A program made the position numbers and the translations under genes. Of a DNA stretch of 64,000 bases, positions 60,425 to 64,000 are shown piece after piece. Location: positions 1-64,000 of the forward strand of contig JAJDAP010000065.1 of the NCBI GenBank assembly GCA_029261795.1, in the 5' to 3' direction. Position 1 is the stretch's first letter. Each line of letters opens with the position of its first letter. Below the pieces are notes generated by a model. The model saw only the letters and a list, made by a program, of their open reading frames with translations. It made no database searches and was not told where the DNA came from. Source of the stretch: Deltaproteobacteria bacterium (GTDB lineage Bacteria; Myxococcota_A; UBA9160; UBA6930).

Positions 60425-61711
60425 TCAGTGTCGACCCAGCGATGAATCCCGACAGCCAGCCGGCGCGTTGATCGGATTGCAACGTGCCGGGCCTTCGCCC
60501 GGGATGTCGACATGATAGTTCGAGCCGAGGCTCGGGTTGGGAACCGGGTAGTCGCTGCTGATGAGTTGAGCGCCGCTGGCGAGAGCCGCTTCGCGCCGCG
60601 TGGTATCACCGGAGCGGGCCTCGTTCGTATCCGTATCCGCGCGGGTGCGCACCAGGTACCCATCGGCAACGAGCTGCTGGATCTCGTCGAAGGCCGAAAC
60701 CGGGTCGTTCCGCTTGATGAAGGCGGCATCGGGCTCGCCCGGGATGCCGTCCGTGAAGAGCACGCGGCCTTCGAGGTTCGGGCGCCCGGCGATGTAGCTG
60801 AGCCGCTTGCTCCCCTGGTTGTCCAGAGCGAAGAGCACGCGGCCACGAGCGCGGCCCAACTTCGGCCAGCCCTCCCCTCGGAGAACCGACTCCTCGAGGG
60901 TCCGGGTCGGCACCCGGATCGAATCCGGCGTGATCAGCTGCTCGTCGGGAAAGACCGAACGAATCTCCGCGTCGAGGGCATCGAACGCTTCGGCCGTGAA
61001 CGGAAGCGGGGTCACGAAGCCCAGATCCACCGGGTCCGGAATCGGATCGTCCTTCACTTCGACCAGGACCGTGATCGGAATGTGATTCGGGTGCGCGTCG
61101 CTCCAGGCCTTCACGTCGTCGAGGCACTGGATGAAGGTCGCGCAGCGTGTCTCGAAATCGAGATCCTGAACGTGCAGGACCTTCATGCCAGGCAGGGACA
61201 TCTCGGGCAGCGGTGAGAACGGGTCGTCGCCGACGACGGTGAGGCCCGCGCGAAAGGCGTAGAGCCCGCCGAGTGGGTCATAGAAGACGTCGAGCTCGAT
61301 CTGGCGGATCTTCTGATCGCTGAACTGTTCAGCGAGCGGCGCGTGGGTGTATTCCCAAGCGAAGAACATCGGATCGAAGAAGAGCAGGGCCGCCAGAAGC
61401 GTCGTTCGCGGTTGAACGTGATAGCTGTTGTGACTGCCTAACGTCTGGAGTTGGTTCAACTTGACGCAATTGTCGGCCAGGCTGGCCGCGCGCTGGCGGA
61501 TGGCTCGATTCAATCGCCTCGAGGCGCGGCGCGTGTAGGAATGCCCGACGAAACCCCGCTCGCGGGCGCTCTCCAGCGCCTCCAGAGCGATCGCCTTGCG
61601 CGCGCAGCGGATCGCGCGCCTCGAACCGTCGGGGAAACGGTCGGCCTCCGCCGGGAGCGAAGACAGCAGGAGGGACAGGATGACCATGGGGAGCGGGAGG
61701 AATCGCCACAT
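60425..61711 (-). CDS. Calcium-dependent PI-PLC-like phosphodiesterase
   Basis: A 428-residue secreted protein. Signal peptide residues 1-23 (LPMVILSLLLSSLPAEA). The catalytic barrel shows the two histidine regions (TLGSHNSYHVQPRT and VLHVQDLDFETRC) and the metal/substrate region QIELDVFYDP, with VLVEVKDD further on. This matches the Ca2+-dependent phosphoinositide-specific PLC-C1 family (PF16670) found in bacteria. Natural substrates could be phospholipids of other organisms. It converges with the selenoprotein gene, 16 bases between stops. Confidence 0.83.
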   Translation of the reverse strand: MWRFLPLPMVILSLLLSSLPAEADRFPDGSRRAIRCARKAIALEALESARERGFVGHSYTRRASRRLNRAIRQRAASLADNCVKLNQLQTLGSHNSYHVQPRTTLLAALLFFDPMFFAWEYTHAPLAEQFSDQKIRQIELDVFYDPLGGLYAFRAGLTVVGDDPFSPLPEMSLPGMKVLHVQDLDFETRCATFIQCLDDVKAWSDAHPNHIPITVLVEVKDDPIPDPVDLGFVTPLPFTAEAFDALDAEIRSVFPDEQLITPDSIRVPTRTLEESVLRGEGWPKLGRARGRVLFALDNQGSKRLSYIAGRPNLEGRVLFTDGIPGEPDAAFIKRNDPVSAFDEIQQLVADGYLVRTRADTDTNEARSGDTTRREAALASGAQLISSDYPVPNPSLGSNYHVDIPGEGPARCNPINAPAGCRDSSLGRH

Positions 61712-61806
61712 CCCCGGATCCTACGCGACCTGGTATTCGGAGTGGAGGAAATCGGGCGCTGATCGCGCCTGGGGCCGGCGACAAAGCCGATGGAATCCGG
61801 AGCGAC

Positions 61807-61920
61807 GTGCTGTTCAGTTCGACGACCTTCCTGTTCTTGTTCCTGCCCGCCTTGCTGGTGGCGGACTTCCGGATCACCGGCCCGACCGAGCCAGCTGCAC
61901 GCCTGGCGACGGCGCTCTAG
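61807..61920 (+). pseudogene. N-terminal remnant of an MBOAT (AlgI-like) acyltransferase
   Basis: A 37-codon ORF from GTG 61807 (with CCGGAG upstream) reads VLFSSTTFLFLFLPALLV, an excellent match to the first helix of AlgI-type membrane O-acyltransferases (normally 450-500 residues). After this it turns hydrophilic and stops at TAG 61920, tail to tail with the next gene (CTAG). So only the first ~20 residues of the family are left. It might also be a small hydrophobic protein in its own right. Confidence 0.6.
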
Positions 61921-62912
61921 GCGTGATTCCGAAGCGCGAGTTCCATCGGGTGGGGTTCGAGATAGGTCTGGCCGGCCAACGGGGCGACCTCGAGCACGCG
62001 GGCGTGGTGACGCAGAAGCGTGATCGGCGCGATCAGGGGCAACCCGCCCGCGCGGTACTGGAGGATCAGCTCATCGACCTCGGCGCGAGAGGAAGCATCG
62101 AGGCGCTTCCCGAGCTGGCCGACCGCGTGCCCCAGCGCCTTCGCATGGCGCGCTCGTGTCGACGAGACGGCCAGCGCAGCCATGAAACCCTCTTCGTATC
62201 CTTCGCGGAAGGCCCGGCGCGGCACCTCTCGGAACGCTGCCAGCTGGCGTGTCAGCGCATGATAGGCGCGCGTCGAGTGACTCCTCAGCTGGAGCTCGTG
62301 TGCGGTGTGGAACGCCAGCACCTGTTCATGCGTCCAGCGCCGAGCGAAGAGCCCGTGAAGCCGCCGATAGGCGAAGACCCGCTCGACGAAGTTCTCGCGG
62401 AATTTCGCGTCTTGCAGTCGGCCCTCGTCTTCGACGGGCAGCTGCGGGTAGGCCTTCATGAGTGCGGCGGCGTAGAGGCCCTGGCCCGAACGCTCGGCCG
62501 TGGCCTCCTCGCGCCAGACCTTCACGCCAGTCATCCCACAGCTCGGGGAATCGCGCTTCAGGATGTAGCCGCATAGCTCGAGTTCGCGAAGCGACTTCAC
62601 GCGCTTCGCCGCGTAGCGCTTCATCGGAGCCGTGTGGTCCCGGCCGGATGCCACTTCGACCATCCGCACCCGGTCTCCCTCGCCGGACAGGCGCAAGGTC
62701 GCTCTCGGGATCGGCATTCCCAGTTCTACTTCGGGACAGACCGGTACCCACTCCACGAACGGGCCGAGCCAATCCGTGACGAAGGGGTCGCGCTTGTGGC
62801 CGCCATCCCAGCGTACGGCATTCCCGAGCAGGCACGACGATACGCCCAGGCGGATCGGCGGATGCGCGGGCTCGCCGACTTCGTTGATCTGGCGCCCGCG
62901 GCTTCGGCCCAT
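61917..62912 (-). CDS. DUF523/DUF1722 protein
   Basis: A 331-residue fusion of two conserved domains. Residues ~18-165 match DUF523 (LGVSSCLLG with Cys27, VCPEVELGMPIPR, GYILKRDSPSCGM) and ~185-325 match DUF1722/YbgA (AHELQLRSHSTRAYHALTRQ, then ILQYRAGGLPLIAPITLLRH). This combination is common in bacteria near photolyase or thiol-metabolism genes; its function is not settled, though DUF523 cysteines may bind a metal. ATG 62912 follows TAGGCT by seven bases. It diverges from the proton-channel gene. Confidence 0.88.
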   Translation of the reverse strand: MGRSRGRQINEVGEPAHPPIRLGVSSCLLGNAVRWDGGHKRDPFVTDWLGPFVEWVPVCPEVELGMPIPRATLRLSGEGDRVRMVEVASGRDHTAPMKRYAAKRVKSLRELELCGYILKRDSPSCGMTGVKVWREEATAERSGQGLYAAALMKAYPQLPVEDEGRLQDAKFRENFVERVFAYRRLHGLFARRWTHEQVLAFHTAHELQLRSHSTRAYHALTRQLAAFREVPRRAFREGYEEGFMAALAVSSTRARHAKALGHAVGQLGKRLDASSRAEVDELILQYRAGGLPLIAPITLLRHHARVLEVAPLAGQTYLEPHPMELALRNHA

Positions 62913-62919
62913 GCGTAGG

Positions 62920-62925
62920 AGCCTA
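62920..62925 (-). promoter_or_regulatory. TAGGCT -10-like element seven bases before the DUF523 gene
   Basis: On the minus strand TAGGCT, then CCTACGC, then ATG 62912, with no Shine-Dalgarno sequence in the gap. Same pattern as at 8247, 15452, 18736 and 44324. Confidence 0.42.
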
Positions 62926-63035
62926 GCGCCGCGCCCAGCGTCGTGATTCGACCCGATCCACAGGAATGGATGCCTCAGCCATGCGTGGTACTGTCGCGCG
63001 TCGTCGTGGCCCAGCGAAACGAGCAACACCAGCAC

Positions 63036-63740
63036 ATGTCCCGCACGCTGATCCTTGCCGGCCTGGTGGCGTTCGGGTTCTTCGTGGCGATCCAGACGGG
63101 ACTGCTCCGCACCGCCCTCGAGAGCGACCGGAGCTATCTCTCGTACGTGATCCTGCTCGCCTACGCGGGCGCGAGTATCCAGTGGCTGCGGCACTCGCGG
63201 CGACTCTCAACCGAGCGGGATCGGCTCGCGGCGTTGGAGGCCGGCTACGGCTCGGGCGCGAGTACGGCGCTCATGGCGACCGACGAGGGCGTCCAGTTCG
63301 GAGAAGAGCGCTGGAACGATGGCGACCTCTGCCTTCACCTGGAGCACGTGCTGGCCAAGCGTGAGGCCGATCCGCGGAATCCCGAAACGGGCGTGCTCCT
63401 TGCGTCGCTCACGGACGTGATCGCCAACCGACATGCCTCGGGACACTTCGTCAGCGACGCACTGCTTCGGCTCGGCCTGCTCGGAACGATCGTCGGCTTC
63501 ATCCTGATGCTGGCACCGGTTGCACGAATGGAGAGCTTCGACCCGGTCGGTGCGCGCTCGATGTTGCAGCAGATGAGCGGCGGTATGGCGGTCGCCCTCT
63601 ACACGACGTTGTGCGGGCTCGTCACCAGCATCCTGCTCAAGCTCCAATACCAGATCCTCGATACCTCGGCCCAGGATTTCCTGAACCGGTTGGCGGTGCT
63701 GACGGACGTGCACCTGACGCGCCCCGTCCGAGAAGACTAG
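63036..63740 (+). CDS. MotA/TolQ/ExbB-type proton channel protein
   Basis: A 234-residue membrane protein. Three to four helices are visible (ILAGLVAFGFFVAIQTGLL, LSYVILLAYAGASIQWL, RLGLLGTIVGFILMLAPV, MAVALYTTLCGLVTSILLKL). The last two carry the ExbB/TolQ proton-channel signature with LLGTIVGF and GGMAVALYTTLCGL. It forms an ion channel complex with an ExbD/TolR-like partner, probably the next gene one base downstream. ATG 63036 is preferred; ATG 62970 would add a poorly conserved prefix. Confidence 0.83.
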   Translation: MSRTLILAGLVAFGFFVAIQTGLLRTALESDRSYLSYVILLAYAGASIQWLRHSRRLSTERDRLAALEAGYGSGASTALMATDEGVQFGEERWNDGDLCLHLEHVLAKREADPRNPETGVLLASLTDVIANRHASGHFVSDALLRLGLLGTIVGFILMLAPVARMESFDPVGARSMLQQMSGGMAVALYTTLCGLVTSILLKLQYQILDTSAQDFLNRLAVLTDVHLTRPVRED

Positions 63741-64000
63741 GTGGCGCTCAATCTCCACCGGCGTCACAACGGGGGCCAGGATGCCTTCACGGACGTCCTC
63801 TTCAACGCACTGCTCGGTTTCGCGTTCATGTTCGTGGTTGCCTTCGCCCTGATGAACGAACCCGTCGAGAGCGGCAAGGTGGATGCCAAGGCCGAGATTC
63901 TCGTGACCGTGCGTTGGCCCGACGGTCACCCCGATGACATCGACACCATCGTCGAGGATCCGCGTGGCAAGCTGGTCTGGTACCACAACCAGGACACCGG
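63741..64000 (+). CDS. ExbD-like single-pass partner of the proton channel (partial)
   Basis: A GTG at 63741, directly after the channel gene's TAG, opens a frame that runs off the window (86 residues seen). The N-terminus FTDVLFNALLGFAFMFVVAF is a transmembrane helix preceded by an aspartate, as in ExbD/TolR, where Asp is the proton-carrying residue. The following part (ILVTVRWPDGHPDDIDTIVE, DPRGKLVWYHNQ) does not look like the usual ExbD periplasmic domain, so it may be a divergent or new partner. Confidence 0.65.
   Translation, partial: MALNLHRRHNGGQDAFTDVLFNALLGFAFMFVVAFALMNEPVESGKVDAKAEILVTVRWPDGHPDDIDTIVEDPRGKLVWYHNQDT

Noticed and set aside
60415-60426. GAGCGCGCGCTC palindrome after the selenoprotein gene as a terminator
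   Set aside because: No loop and no T-run; likely to arise by chance in such GC-rich sequence.
1684-61444. Recurring GTTAGGC/GCCTAAC heptamers resembling integron attC core sites
   Set aside because: They occur singly, often as the end of a gene (Ala codon plus TAA), never as paired sites with the expected spacing, and no integrase or cassette array is present. Their number is only slightly above what base composition predicts.

Overview
High-GC (about two-thirds G+C), densely packed bacterial chromosome with many short-chain dehydrogenases, CoA-dependent enzymes, lipoproteins and an ECF sigma/anti-sigma pair. The mix (Leptospira/Geobacter-type citramalate synthase, glcDEF, GST-like and GFA proteins, molybdopterin oxidoreductase, DUF2959 and DUF3108 proteins, selenocysteine use) suggests an uncultured delta-proteobacterial-type lineage (Myxococcota / Desulfobacterota / Binatota neighbourhood). 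This is inference: there is no rRNA or other marker gene. I see no tRNA, CRISPR array or intact insertion sequence, and no gap between genes longer than 300 bases.

Layout. 1-5 kb: a REP-like inverted repeat, gamma-glutamyltransferase, a GST and thiI. 5-7.4 kb (minus): ECF sigma factor, anti-sigma factor and a DUF3106-like protein joined by ATGA overlaps, then an FMN split-barrel protein. 7.4-12 kb: alpha/beta hydrolase, SRPBCC protein, SppA and a thiolase-fold protein lacking its cysteines. 12-18.7 kb: VWA lipoprotein-type export protein, UbiA prenyltransferase, lectin-like protein, TPR protein, O-methyltransferase, LuxR regulator, flavodoxin, RluA pseudouridine synthase. 18.7-24 kb: an isoleucine-rich leader ORF and RNA hairpins ahead of citramalate synthase (cimA), then two lipoproteins. 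24-29 kb: glycolate oxidase glcDEF and a TPR-metallopeptidase fusion. 29-36 kb: TetR/SDR pair, double GFA-domain protein, aldehyde dehydrogenase, CoA transferase, FMN protein, epimerase. 36-46 kb: antiporter-EIIA fusion, DUF3108 protein, enoyl-CoA hydratase, FKBP, hybrid histidine kinase, SDR, a truncated winged-helix regulator. 46-56.5 kb: molybdopterin oxidoreductase, a second hydratase, GST-like protein, frameshifted MaoC-like gene, VOC protein, sulfatase-like protein and a glycosyltransferase behind three 23-bp operator-like repeats. 56.5-64 kb: monooxygenase remnant, sterol-desaturase-type hydroxylase with SDR, a thioredoxin-fold selenoprotein, PI-PLC-like enzyme, an MBOAT remnant, DUF523/DUF1722 protein and a proton-channel pair that runs off the edge.

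The two strongest discoveries are (i) a selenoprotein at 59335-60408, whose in-frame UGA (codon 136) is followed by a clean bacterial SECIS hairpin, so ordinary gene calling splits it; and (ii) the region upstream of cimA, where a 23-codon ORF with four Ile codons is followed by a hairpin sequestering the cimA ribosome-binding site, consistent with isoleucine-responsive attenuation. A further genome-style trait is a TAGRCT-like -10 element lying only 6-9 bases before the start codon of eight genes, implying frequent leaderless mRNAs.
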